NCBI GenBank assembly: GCA_016788685.1
Contig: JAEUSS010000023.1
Location: 1 to 27,282, forward strand
Source of the DNA: Prolixibacteraceae bacterium
Lineage (GTDB): Bacteria > Bacteroidota > Bacteroidia > Bacteroidales > Prolixibacteraceae
DNA: 27,282 nucleotides
Reading direction: 5' to 3'
Position 1 is the first letter of the stretch. Every line of letters begins with the position of its first letter. The notes under the pieces are model-generated. The model worked only from the letters and a program-made list of their open reading frames with translations, was not told the origin of the DNA and did no database searches. Both the position numbers and the translations under genes were made by a program. Below are positions 1 to 6,606 of the stretch, piece by piece.

Positions 1-11
1 GCATATTTTCT

Positions 12-19
12 TAACTTTG
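12..19 (+). promoter_or_regulatory. Predicted -7 element of the aminotransferase-like gene
   Basis: TAACTTTG matches the Bacteroidota housekeeping -7 consensus TAnnTTTG and lies 20 bases before the ATG at 39. The -33 part would fall outside the window. The untranslated leader would be only about 15 bases. Confidence 0.6.
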
Positions 20-38
20 TAGTCCAATTAGTTATCAC

Positions 39-1190
39 ATGGCTCTTACAAAATTAACAAATACCAAAGGAAGTATATTCTCCACCCTCAACAAACTAGT
101 CACAGAAACTGGTGCAATTGATCTGGCTTTAGGAAAGACGGATTTTCCGTGTCCTGAAAAATTGGCTGATATGGCCGCAACCTACATCCGGTCGGGTTAC
201 AACAACTACGCACCACATGAAGGGATCAGCGAATTGCGCAAGGTTATTTCTGACCGTGTTATGCGTTTGTACAACCATTTGTACAATCCGGAAACTGAGA
301 TCACCATCACCGCCGGTCACAACCAGGCGATTATGACAGCCATCAGCACGACCATAAAAGATGAAGACGAGGTTATTATTTTTGAGCCGGCCTACGAATC
401 TTATGCACCTGCAGTTTCCATTAATGGCGGACGCCCGGTATACGTAGCTCTCAAACAACCCAATTTTCACATCGATTGGGAAGAAGTGAGAAAGATGATT
501 ACTTCCAAAACACGGATGATCATTATTAACTCGCCTCACAATCCGACCGGTGCTGTTTTGTCCGATTCTGATCTGATACAGTTACAGCATTTGACTAACG
601 GAACGAATATCGTGATCTTGAGTGACGAGATTTACGGGTCGATCGTATTTGATAACAACACCCATCAGAGTGTTTCAAGGTATTCGAAGCTGGCCGACCG
701 TAGTTTCATCGTGTCCTCTTTTGGCCCGGTTTTCAATATCAATGGCTGGGGGCTTGCCTACATTCTGGCACCTGAAAAACTGATGAATGAATTCCGAAGA
801 ATTCACCAGTTCCAGATATACAATGTTAATACACCACTTCAGTATGCTTTGTCGGAATATCTGCAAACAGATGATTCGTGGAAAGATATCTCGGAAATGT
901 ACCAGGGCAAACGCAACTATTTCAACCGTTTGCTGGGCGACAGCCTGTTCAAGGTTGTGCCTGCACAGGGAAGTTATTTTGAAATCCTGGATTATTCCAA
1001 TATATCAGATGAATCTGATATTGACTTTACTTTCCGGTTAGCCAGTGAATACGGGGTCGCCGTGGCACCGGTATCGGCATTCCTGCACGAAAAGAACAAA
1101 CTGAAAATGGTTCGTATTTGTTTTGCAAAAAATCATGAAACACTTGAAAAAGCAGCAGAACGACTGCAACTCGTTCCCTCATTAAAGTAA
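39..1190 (+). CDS. Class I/II aminotransferase-fold protein lacking the PLP lysine
   Basis: This 383-residue protein has the length and layout of the fold-type I aminotransferases related to methionine aminotransferase YbdL. Visible family motifs are the NSPHNPTG loop (165-171, with Asn168), SDEIY (195-199, with the Asp and Tyr that hold the PLP ring and phenolate) and the substrate carboxylate Arg in MVRICF (Arg359). The block that normally reads SFGKxxxxTGWKVGY reads SFGPVFNINGWGLAY here. Pro230 (codon CCG, 726-728) therefore replaces the Schiff-base Lys, and Gly238 replaces the basic residue after GW. The frame is intact and the rest is well conserved, so this is not obvious decay. A normal transaminase cycle is not expected; a PLP-binding, regulatory or altered-chemistry role is inference. 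It starts at the first ATG after a good -7 element and ends before a terminator. The fold is certain; the function is unknown. Confidence 0.9.
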   Translation: MALTKLTNTKGSIFSTLNKLVTETGAIDLALGKTDFPCPEKLADMAATYIRSGYNNYAPHEGISELRKVISDRVMRLYNHLYNPETEITITAGHNQAIMTAISTTIKDEDEVIIFEPAYESYAPAVSINGGRPVYVALKQPNFHIDWEEVRKMITSKTRMIIINSPHNPTGAVLSDSDLIQLQHLTNGTNIVILSDEIYGSIVFDNNTHQSVSRYSKLADRSFIVSSFGPVFNINGWGLAYILAPEKLMNEFRRIHQFQIYNVNTPLQYALSEYLQTDDSWKDISEMYQGKRNYFNRLLGDSLFKVVPAQGSYFEILDYSNISDESDIDFTFRLASEYGVAVAPVSAFLHEKNKLKMVRICFAKNHETLEKAAERLQLVPSLK

Positions 1191-1212
1191 ACAAGCTCCT
1201 TTTTCGGGAGAA

Positions 1213-1251
1213 AAAGCCGGACAGACGAATCTCAGTTCTCTGTCCGGCTTT
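1213..1251. terminator. Bidirectional hairpin terminator between convergent genes
   Basis: A 13-bp stem (1213-1225 with 1239-1251, core AGCCGGACAGA/TCTGTCCGGCT) carries an A run on the left side and Ts on the right. It can end the aminotransferase-like transcript on the plus strand and acts as a second stop for the convergent SPOR gene. Confidence 0.8.
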
Positions 1252-1270
1252 CTCATTCATAGCAGGGAAC

Positions 1271-1301
1271 AAAAAAAGGAGATATCATCCGATATCTCCT
1301 T
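1271..1301 (-). terminator. Rho-independent terminator of the SPOR lipoprotein gene
   Basis: An 11-bp stem (1276-1286 with 1291-1301, AAGGAGATATC/GATATCTCCTT) with a four-base loop is followed on the minus strand by a run of seven Ts (1271-1277). It starts about 20 bases beyond the stop codon of the SPOR gene. Confidence 0.85.
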
Positions 1302-1322
1302 CCCTTAAACATTTCAATTTTC

Positions 1323-1814
1323 TTATTTTTTAATCAGCAACCAACTGTCGGCGTATTTCGGATAATCAACCCTGATTCTCTGAACACGGCTTCTGGCGGC
1401 AGCTTCATCGTTGAATGAGTCAACACAAACACGGTAGTAACCGGTTTCGCTGTGCAAAACAATTGGTTTAAAGCCTTTCTGCACCAATTCCTGTTTAAAT
1501 CTTCCGGCATTTTCGTTGCTGCTAAAGCTTCCGACAATTACGAAGTAGCTTTTGTTTCCGTACACGGCCTGATCTTCAGAAGACATCGTGAAATTTTCAC
1601 TTCGCATGGAAACGGCTTTGTCAGTAGCATACATGTTATCCGAAACCGGGTTTTCGCGAACTGTAGTTTTAGGTGCGGGTACTGAAAACACTTTAGCTTC
1701 AGTGCTGGTTTCTGTTTGAGGAGCTACCGCTTCGCTTTGTTTTGATGATTTAAAGACTTTACATCCGCTTGTAAGCAGAGCTAACGAAAAAGCAACTAAG
1801 ATGATTCTTTTCAT
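1323..1814 (-). CDS. SPOR-domain lipoprotein
   Basis: This 163-residue protein begins with a lipoprotein signal peptide: basic MKR, a hydrophobic stretch and lipobox LTSGC with Cys18 as the acylated residue. A low-complexity linker rich in Ser, Thr, Glu and Ala follows to about residue 85. The C-terminal part (about 86-163) is a SPOR domain, recognised by the YFVIVGSF start, the FKQELVQKGF helix and the YYRVCVDSF strand. SPOR domains bind septal peptidoglycan stripped of stem peptides, so a role at the division site or wall is likely. It is monocistronic, with its own terminator and a TAnnTTTG element upstream. The exact partner is unknown. Confidence 0.9.
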   Translation of the reverse strand: MKRIILVAFSLALLTSGCKVFKSSKQSEAVAPQTETSTEAKVFSVPAPKTTVRENPVSDNMYATDKAVSMRSENFTMSSEDQAVYGNKSYFVIVGSFSSNENAGRFKQELVQKGFKPIVLHSETGYYRVCVDSFNDEAAARSRVQRIRVDYPKYADSWLLIKK

Positions 1815-1839
1815 GGTATTTACGAGTTAAATTTGAATA

Positions 1840-1847
1840 CAAAATTA
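1840..1847 (-). promoter_or_regulatory. Predicted -7 element of the SPOR lipoprotein gene
   Basis: On the minus strand this reads TAATTTTG, a full match to TAnnTTTG, 25 bases before the ATG. A TTTG lies further upstream, but its spacing of about 23 bases is slightly long for the usual 19-21, so only the -7 part is claimed. Confidence 0.5.
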
Positions 1848-1987
1848 CTAAAGATCACACACGGATTAATCAAAACCATGTAGATCAGCTAATTATTTAT
1901 CAACAACGTGGTGTTAAGTCGGCAACAACTCCTGTTAATATTTCTGCCGGATCTCCACAATAAATCACGCAGACACCAACTGCCTGA

Positions 1988-2233
1988 TCAAAAATTGAGC
2001 ATTTTCCTCAGAAAACGCTGACCTTTCACTGACCTGTAAAAACTGGATTGCCTGATGGCCCTCATCCGGGTGTCATAGCCCTCTGAAAACATAAGCACCC
2101 AAGGTCCTTTACCTTTTGTCGGAGCAATCTGGTTCTGATTATGCATCTCAAGCACTTTCTCAAGATCATCGAAATAGCCGTAATAAAAGTCACCAGATTC
2201 CTGAGAATAAATCACGTAAGAATAAAACTTCAT
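1988..2233 (-). CDS. Small GIY-YIG-fold protein, probably without nuclease activity
   Basis: This 81-residue protein matches in length and layout the stand-alone GIY-YIG domains (UPF0213/YhbQ-like) common in Bacteroidota. The YVIYS and YYGY segments (residues 6-10 and 17-20) take the place of the GIY and YIG strands, and the C-terminal PWVLMFSEGYDTR...KGQRFLRKM block is typical. The residue expected to be the catalytic Arg, in the LExRLxxH helix, is Val27 (LEKVLEMH). The expected catalytic Glu, in the AxxRExxIK helix, is Gln62 (AIRQSSF). Loss of both suggests a DNA-binding or structural role rather than cleavage; this comes from alignment by eye. No clear promoter or terminator was seen for it. 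Confidence 0.75.
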   Translation of the reverse strand: MKFYSYVIYSQESGDFYYGYFDDLEKVLEMHNQNQIAPTKGKGPWVLMFSEGYDTRMRAIRQSSFYRSVKGQRFLRKMLNF

Positions 2234-2400
2234 TGTTATTTTTTAATTTGCAGGAAACCAGCATCATATTACAAACTCAGATTTTTAATAAAAACCTGAT
2301 GCGCCGTTCCTCAAACGCAAAAATAGAAAAAAGCTGGCTGAAACAGGCATTTTATTCCAGGCAATCTTTTAATCCTGATTATTCTGCCGGACTTCCCGTT

Positions 2401-3948
2401 TTAAACATGAACGAAATTCAACCACGAACTATTGCCCTGATAGTCTTCAACAACCAAAGTATTGTTCGGATGTTTAAAACTGCTCATCAGCGAAACGATT
2501 TCCTGATTAAGCATCTTCAAACCATTATCAATCAGATCATTTCTAAAACCTTTTTCGCCCAGGTTAATCACCATTTCAAAAGAGACGATCCGGCCCAGTA
2601 CCTGCCCCAACTCAACCATCTTCCGTTGAGAGATGTTGGTATCTAATTCAAAATCAAGCAAATCCTTCAAAAACAAAGCCGATTTAGAGGTCAGGTTAAA
2701 CCCTTTCAGGAACTGGAATAAATTACTTTCCTTCGTCTTTTTCATCATTTTTACCAGACTGTCGGTAATCTGGGTGTATAAAATATCGTTCGATCCTTCA
2801 AATATCTGGAAAGGACGGCTGTCGGTAATGCCTCTTCCGGCGATGTGATTCAGCTTGTATGCCTGCGCTCCCACCAGCTGAGTAGCTGACTGAGCCGCAT
2901 CCTGCATCAGGTCGGTTACCACGCTCTTCACCGAATTTGCTTCGAAGCCATGGGGAGACAGATCGTTTTCGATACCTGCCTTTTCGCTGCTGTTAACACA
3001 CATGGCCGAGCAAATGGTATATGAAGCCTGAAGCTTTGCCAGTCTTTGCTGAACCTGATCGTAAGTAAAGAGTGTTCTCCCGCCGATTTCCCGCTTATTG
3101 ATATGTGCAATCGACTCGTCAAGTAATCGCTGAATAAAACCCATTGCCATACCGGGAAATTGCATCCGGCTGCGGTGCAGCAAGTCAAGCATCATTTTTA
3201 CGCCGGTAGTTTCGGGTATCAGCCTTTGCAACTTCGGAATCCGAACGTCCAGCCGGTTTCTTCCGTAAGGAATCTGGTACAACCCCAGGTTCTCGTAAAA
3301 TTCTTCAACCACAATCTGCTGGTCGGCGCTGTTTACATCGCAGATAAAAAAATCGATGTCTCTTTTCAAGTCACCCGACAGACTTCGTTCACGGGCGGTA
3401 AGCAGCCAGTATTCGGCCCAGCCGGTCAGTCCGGCCCAATGTTTGGTTCCCTGAACGTGGTATTTTCCGTCTTTTTCGGTAAACGAGGTTTGCATACCGA
3501 GTGCATCACTGCCAAAATCGGGTTCGGTGATCATCAGCCCTCCCATATTCTGATCATTCAGAAAACGATCGAAAATCGGATATTTAGCGTCTTCCTGTGC
3601 ATATTTAGCTACCGGCTGCAGAAAAAGAGCCGAATTAATACCAAAGGTGAGCGACAGAGCCAACGACTCATACGATGCTGCAGCAAGCAAGGCAATATTT
3701 TCTTCCATGTGGCAGCCGCGCCCGCCATATTCCGACGGAATCCCTACTGCCAAGGGGTTTAAGCTCATGATTTCCCGCATTACGAACGGCGGCATTCCAC
3801 GCTTGGTTGCCATCTGGTCGATGTCTGCCCGGACATGAAAAACGTGTTTCATTTTTGCTTTTAAATTATCCAGGAATAACCCGAATGGCAGACTCTGAAT
3901 ATTCAATCTCGTCATTGGTTCTTCAACATTAATTTTTACCTGATTCAT
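2401..3948 (-). CDS. Acyl-CoA dehydrogenase with C-terminal extension
   Basis: This is a 515-residue FAD-dependent acyl-CoA dehydrogenase, which introduces a trans double bond at C2-C3 of an acyl-CoA in fatty or branched acid oxidation. The flavin-binding stretch MITEPDFGSDALGMQT (139-154) and the ending RPFQIFEGSNDIL (378-390) are clear. Glu384 in FEGSND is the expected catalytic base. Usual members are about 380 residues; this one carries roughly 125 further residues, mostly helical, as in the longer ACAD types. The start is taken at the ATG at 3948; an in-frame TTG directly before it (3951) is less likely. No electron-transfer flavoprotein or thiolase gene lies nearby, so the substrate cannot be read from context. 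It runs toward the GIY-YIG gene with 167 bases between them. Confidence 0.9.
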   Translation of the reverse strand: MNQVKINVEEPMTRLNIQSLPFGLFLDNLKAKMKHVFHVRADIDQMATKRGMPPFVMREIMSLNPLAVGIPSEYGGRGCHMEENIALLAAASYESLALSLTFGINSALFLQPVAKYAQEDAKYPIFDRFLNDQNMGGLMITEPDFGSDALGMQTSFTEKDGKYHVQGTKHWAGLTGWAEYWLLTARERSLSGDLKRDIDFFICDVNSADQQIVVEEFYENLGLYQIPYGRNRLDVRIPKLQRLIPETTGVKMMLDLLHRSRMQFPGMAMGFIQRLLDESIAHINKREIGGRTLFTYDQVQQRLAKLQASYTICSAMCVNSSEKAGIENDLSPHGFEANSVKSVVTDLMQDAAQSATQLVGAQAYKLNHIAGRGITDSRPFQIFEGSNDILYTQITDSLVKMMKKTKESNLFQFLKGFNLTSKSALFLKDLLDFELDTNISQRKMVELGQVLGRIVSFEMVINLGEKGFRNDLIDNGLKMLNQEIVSLMSSFKHPNNTLVVEDYQGNSSWLNFVHV

Positions 3949-4276
3949 CAATTTTTAAGTATTTGTTACTGAAAATTATCCCGACATGGCGGGAAACGAA
4001 CAAAATCTGTTTCTTATTTGGAAAAGATAACATCTGACCGGTGTGAATGTTCTGAGTTAGGCTGTTCCGGAGAAAAAAAACAAAGCTTCGGGCACATCGC
4101 AAACCAGCGAAATACCGTCTTCGGGCATAAAAAAAAATGATTCGAATTCGGGCAAAGTCCCCCCGGGCCTATTTATTACGGAGTTTTCCATTTTATTCAT
4201 CAGAAAAAAACTTTGCCTCCGGAAATGTTGTAATTTTAAAAACTGATCCTATACTTATATTCCAAAATCAAGGAAA
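3949..4276. other. 328-base divergent intergenic region
   Basis: This separates the minus-strand acyl-CoA dehydrogenase from the plus-strand adaptor gene. It holds no credible ORF. It contains three direct copies of TTCGGGCA (4087-4094, 4120-4127, 4147-4154) and a near-match to the -7 element, AAACTTTG at 4208-4215, about 60 bases before the adaptor ATG. No full TAnnTTTG match was found in either direction. Confidence 0.6.
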
Positions 4277-5617
4277 ATGAAGAAGAAGAAATCGAATAAA
4301 CTCTTGCCCTTTGGTGTCGCACTGTTGGTAGTTATTATCATTGTTCTGGTTGCCGGAAAGAAAATGGGTTGGTTTGGAAAGGAATTTCAGATCAATGTTG
4401 CAACCAAAATTGTCGAAAGTAAAACCATCACCGAACTGATCACGGCAAATGGAAAAGTTCAGCCCGAAACCGAAGTAAAAATCAGTCCGGACGTTTCAGG
4501 TGAGATTATCGATTTACAGATTCAGGAAGGCGATGAAGTTAAAAAAGGCCAGCTTCTGCTGGTTATCAAACCCGATATTTACATCCAGTCGTATAACAGG
4601 GCGCAAGCGAGTCTAAGCTCATCACAGGCGCGTCTTGCCCAGGCCGAAGCCCGTCTGATTGAAAGTGAGATGGCCTACAAACGTTCAGGTTCGCTGTTTA
4701 AACAAGAGGCCATTCCGGTCTCCGATTACGAAACCGCACAAGCCTCGTTTAAGGTCGCACAAGCTGAAGTAAAAGCTGCCCAGTTTGCGGTTAAATCAGC
4801 CGAAGCATCGGTTGCCGAAGCCCAGGAACAACTGGTAAAGACCAAAATCTACGCCCCGATGGACGGGACCGTATCGCGCCTCAATGTTGAAAAAGGGGAA
4901 CGTGTGGTTGGAACCAACATGTATGCCGGTACCGAGATGCTCGTTATTGCCAACCTTCACCTGATGGAAGTTAAAGTGGATGTGAATGAAAATGATATTG
5001 TCAGGGTTAATTTAAACGACACAGCCCTGGTTGAAGTGGATGCCTACATGGGCCGAAAGTTCAAGGGAATTGTAACCGAAATTGCCAACTCGGCCAATGT
5101 AACCGGTGGTTCTACTGATCAGGTCACCAACTTCGATGTAAAAATTCTGCTACTCGAAGATTCGTATAAAGACCTTGTTGATGCCGTTAGTGGCAAGCTG
5201 TATCCGTTCCGGCCGGGAATGTCGGCAACGGTCGATATCCAGACTGAAACCCGCCCAAACGTAATCTCTGTTCCAATTCAGGCCGTAACAACCCGATCGC
5301 TGAAAAACAATGTGCCCGAAGAAAACAAATCGGACACTGAAGCTACCGAAGAAGAAACCCAGGCTGTTACCCGACAAGGAAGTCAACCCAAGGAAGACGA
5401 AAAGATTGAAGTTGTATTTGTTTATCAGGACGGAAAAGTGAAAAAGCAAGCGGTAAAAACCGGAATCCAGGATAGTCAGAACATTGAAATTCTTGACGGC
5501 TTAAAAGCGGGTGATGAAATTGTTGTCGCGCCGTTCAACGCCATCAACAAGCTACTGAATGACAGCTCACTGGTTAAAAAAGTAGACGAAAAGGAACTTT
5601 TCAAACCTAAAAAATAA
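4277..5617 (+). CDS. HlyD/MacA-type periplasmic adaptor protein, orphan
   Basis: This 446-residue protein has one N-terminal membrane anchor (about 11-28) after a lysine-rich start. A lipoyl/barrel-sandwich half follows (GKVQPETEVKISPDVSGEI...EGDEVKKGQLLLVI, about 59-99). Next comes an Ala/Gln/Glu-rich coiled-coil hairpin (about 105-195), the second lipoyl half (KIYAPMDGTVSRLNVEKGE) and beta-barrel domains. An acidic, low-complexity insert sits at about 345-380. Such adaptors link an inner-membrane ABC or RND transporter to an outer-membrane channel. Unusually, no transporter or channel gene follows: only a tiny ORF, then a convergent TetR gene. It may serve a transporter encoded elsewhere. 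A short AAGGAAA lies just before the start codon. Confidence 0.88.
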   Translation: MKKKKSNKLLPFGVALLVVIIIVLVAGKKMGWFGKEFQINVATKIVESKTITELITANGKVQPETEVKISPDVSGEIIDLQIQEGDEVKKGQLLLVIKPDIYIQSYNRAQASLSSSQARLAQAEARLIESEMAYKRSGSLFKQEAIPVSDYETAQASFKVAQAEVKAAQFAVKSAEASVAEAQEQLVKTKIYAPMDGTVSRLNVEKGERVVGTNMYAGTEMLVIANLHLMEVKVDVNENDIVRVNLNDTALVEVDAYMGRKFKGIVTEIANSANVTGGSTDQVTNFDVKILLLEDSYKDLVDAVSGKLYPFRPGMSATVDIQTETRPNVISVPIQAVTTRSLKNNVPEENKSDTEATEEETQAVTRQGSQPKEDEKIEVVFVYQDGKVKKQAVKTGIQDSQNIEILDGLKAGDEIVVAPFNAINKLLNDSSLVKKVDEKELFKPKK

Positions 5618-5628
5618 GGCTGAGAGGA

Positions 5629-5817
5629 TTGTATAAAAATGAAACAAAAACCATTTCCTCCGTTGGAGCTTCTTCAGCTTGCATTCCTTTGCTGACGGGT
5701 AAATTTCCGGAACAACCGGCGCTGATTAATTTTACCGAGGGACTTTTTATTGGACTGTCAATCGTGTTAAATCTGTATTCAATTATTGTCCTGACGAAGA
5801 AAACCGAAAAGTCATAA
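5629..5817 (+). CDS. Small one-helix membrane protein, start possibly frameshifted
   Basis: This is a 62-codon ORF whose second half, NFTEGLFIGLSIVLNLYSII, looks like a real transmembrane helix ending in a lysine-rich tail. It resembles tiny uncharacterised Bacteroidota membrane proteins. In this frame the only possible starts are TTG (5629) or CTG (5620). An ATG at 5639 lies one base out of frame and its reading stops after 18 codons. One extra A after that ATG (ATGAAAACA instead of ATGAAACA) would give a natural MKTKTISSVG start. The gene may therefore carry a one-base deletion, or it uses TTG. It begins 11 bases after the adaptor gene. Function unknown. Confidence 0.5.
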   Translation: MYKNETKTISSVGASSACIPLLTGKFPEQPALINFTEGLFIGLSIVLNLYSIIVLTKKTEKS

Positions 5818-5823
5818 ATCCGG

Positions 5824-6429
5824 CTATTCTTTGGTCACGATTCCATAAAACAGGATATTCAGCATTTCGTCTACAGATCTCCGTAACTCTTCGTCAGAGA
5901 GGTTTTTCATAACAAACGGCACCTCAAATCCATGGAGTGCGGTAACAATGGTTTTAGCTGTCAGCTCGGGGTTTTGAATGGTAAAAGTACCTTTATCAAT
6001 CCCTTCAAGCAACATGTTTTTCACCTGACCAACCTCCGCCTCAAAATGGTCAGTCCGAAGGCTGCTCACAAAATAAAGATTGTCCAGCAAGTCGTTTTTA
6101 ATGGCTTCGTAATAATTGACGACCATCCTCAAAGTGTGCATCCGCACATAAATGTAGGTTTTCAGTTTTACTCTGGAGTCATCAATCTGATTAATTTGCT
6201 CTTCAATGGCCTTTTTCCTGATTTCAGCTTCCGCATCGATCACGGCTTTAAAAATCTCATCTTTACTTTTAAAGTAATAGTAAATGGTGCTTTTCCCTTT
6301 TCGGGATTCACGGGCAATATCGTCCAAGGTGGTTTTTTTATAACCATATCTGGCAAAAACCACCCGGGCCGCCTGTACCAACTGATCTCTTATTTCATCT
6401 TTACCTAAATTCAACGGACTGATCTCCAT
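5824..6429 (-). CDS. TetR/AcrR-family transcriptional regulator
   Basis: This is a 201-residue one-component regulator. The N-terminal helix-turn-helix is clear: ARVVFARYGYKKTTLDDIA, then RESRKGKSTIYYYFKSKDEIF, with the family's YYYFKSKDE signature. The C-terminal two thirds form the helical ligand and dimer domain and show no recognisable ligand motif. The start is placed at the ATG at 6429. The upstream in-frame TTG (6459) overlaps a full promoter -7 element, which argues against it. It converges with the adaptor and small membrane ORF (6 bases between stops) and diverges from the sulfatase. A role in controlling the adaptor gene is plausible from location only. Confidence 0.9.
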   Translation of the reverse strand: MEISPLNLGKDEIRDQLVQAARVVFARYGYKKTTLDDIARESRKGKSTIYYYFKSKDEIFKAVIDAEAEIRKKAIEEQINQIDDSRVKLKTYIYVRMHTLRMVVNYYEAIKNDLLDNLYFVSSLRTDHFEAEVGQVKNMLLEGIDKGTFTIQNPELTAKTIVTALHGFEVPFVMKNLSDEELRRSVDEMLNILFYGIVTKE

Positions 6430-6456
6430 TATCTTGCCGATTAAAATTTGCGGATT

Positions 6457-6487
6457 CAAAGATAGCGGTAGTTTTCCTATTATTCAA
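6457..6487 (-). promoter_or_regulatory. Full Bacteroidota promoter of the TetR gene
   Basis: On the minus strand, TTG (6485-6487) is followed after exactly 20 bases by TATCTTTG (6457-6464). Both elements and the spacing match the TTTG/TAnnTTTG consensus. The ATG at 6429 lies 27 bases beyond the -7 element. Confidence 0.8.
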
Positions 6488-6571
6488 GTAATCAGACCAG
6501 GAAGTCCGGTTAGTCGAAAAAACAATATAAAGTTAATCGTCTGTCAACCTGCACAAAACGAAATGGATTAC

Positions 6572-6579
6572 TAAATTTG
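6572..6579 (+). promoter_or_regulatory. Predicted -7 element of the sulfatase gene
   Basis: TAAATTTG fully matches TAnnTTTG and lies 27 bases before the ATG at 6607. The base triplet at the -33 place is CTG rather than TTG (6549-6551, spacing 20). Confidence 0.6.
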
Positions 6580-6606
6580 CTCCGCTGAATCAATAAAAAT
6601 TAAAAG

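Noticed and set aside
2116..2646. Plus-strand ORF of 176 codons over the GIY-YIG start and the dehydrogenase end
   Set aside because: It crosses two minus-strand genes and the gap between them, and has no recognisable domain or promoter.
3160..3762. Plus-strand ORF of 200 codons opposite the acyl-CoA dehydrogenase
   Set aside because: Antisense shadow: no family pattern, and the dehydrogenase frame carries all motifs.
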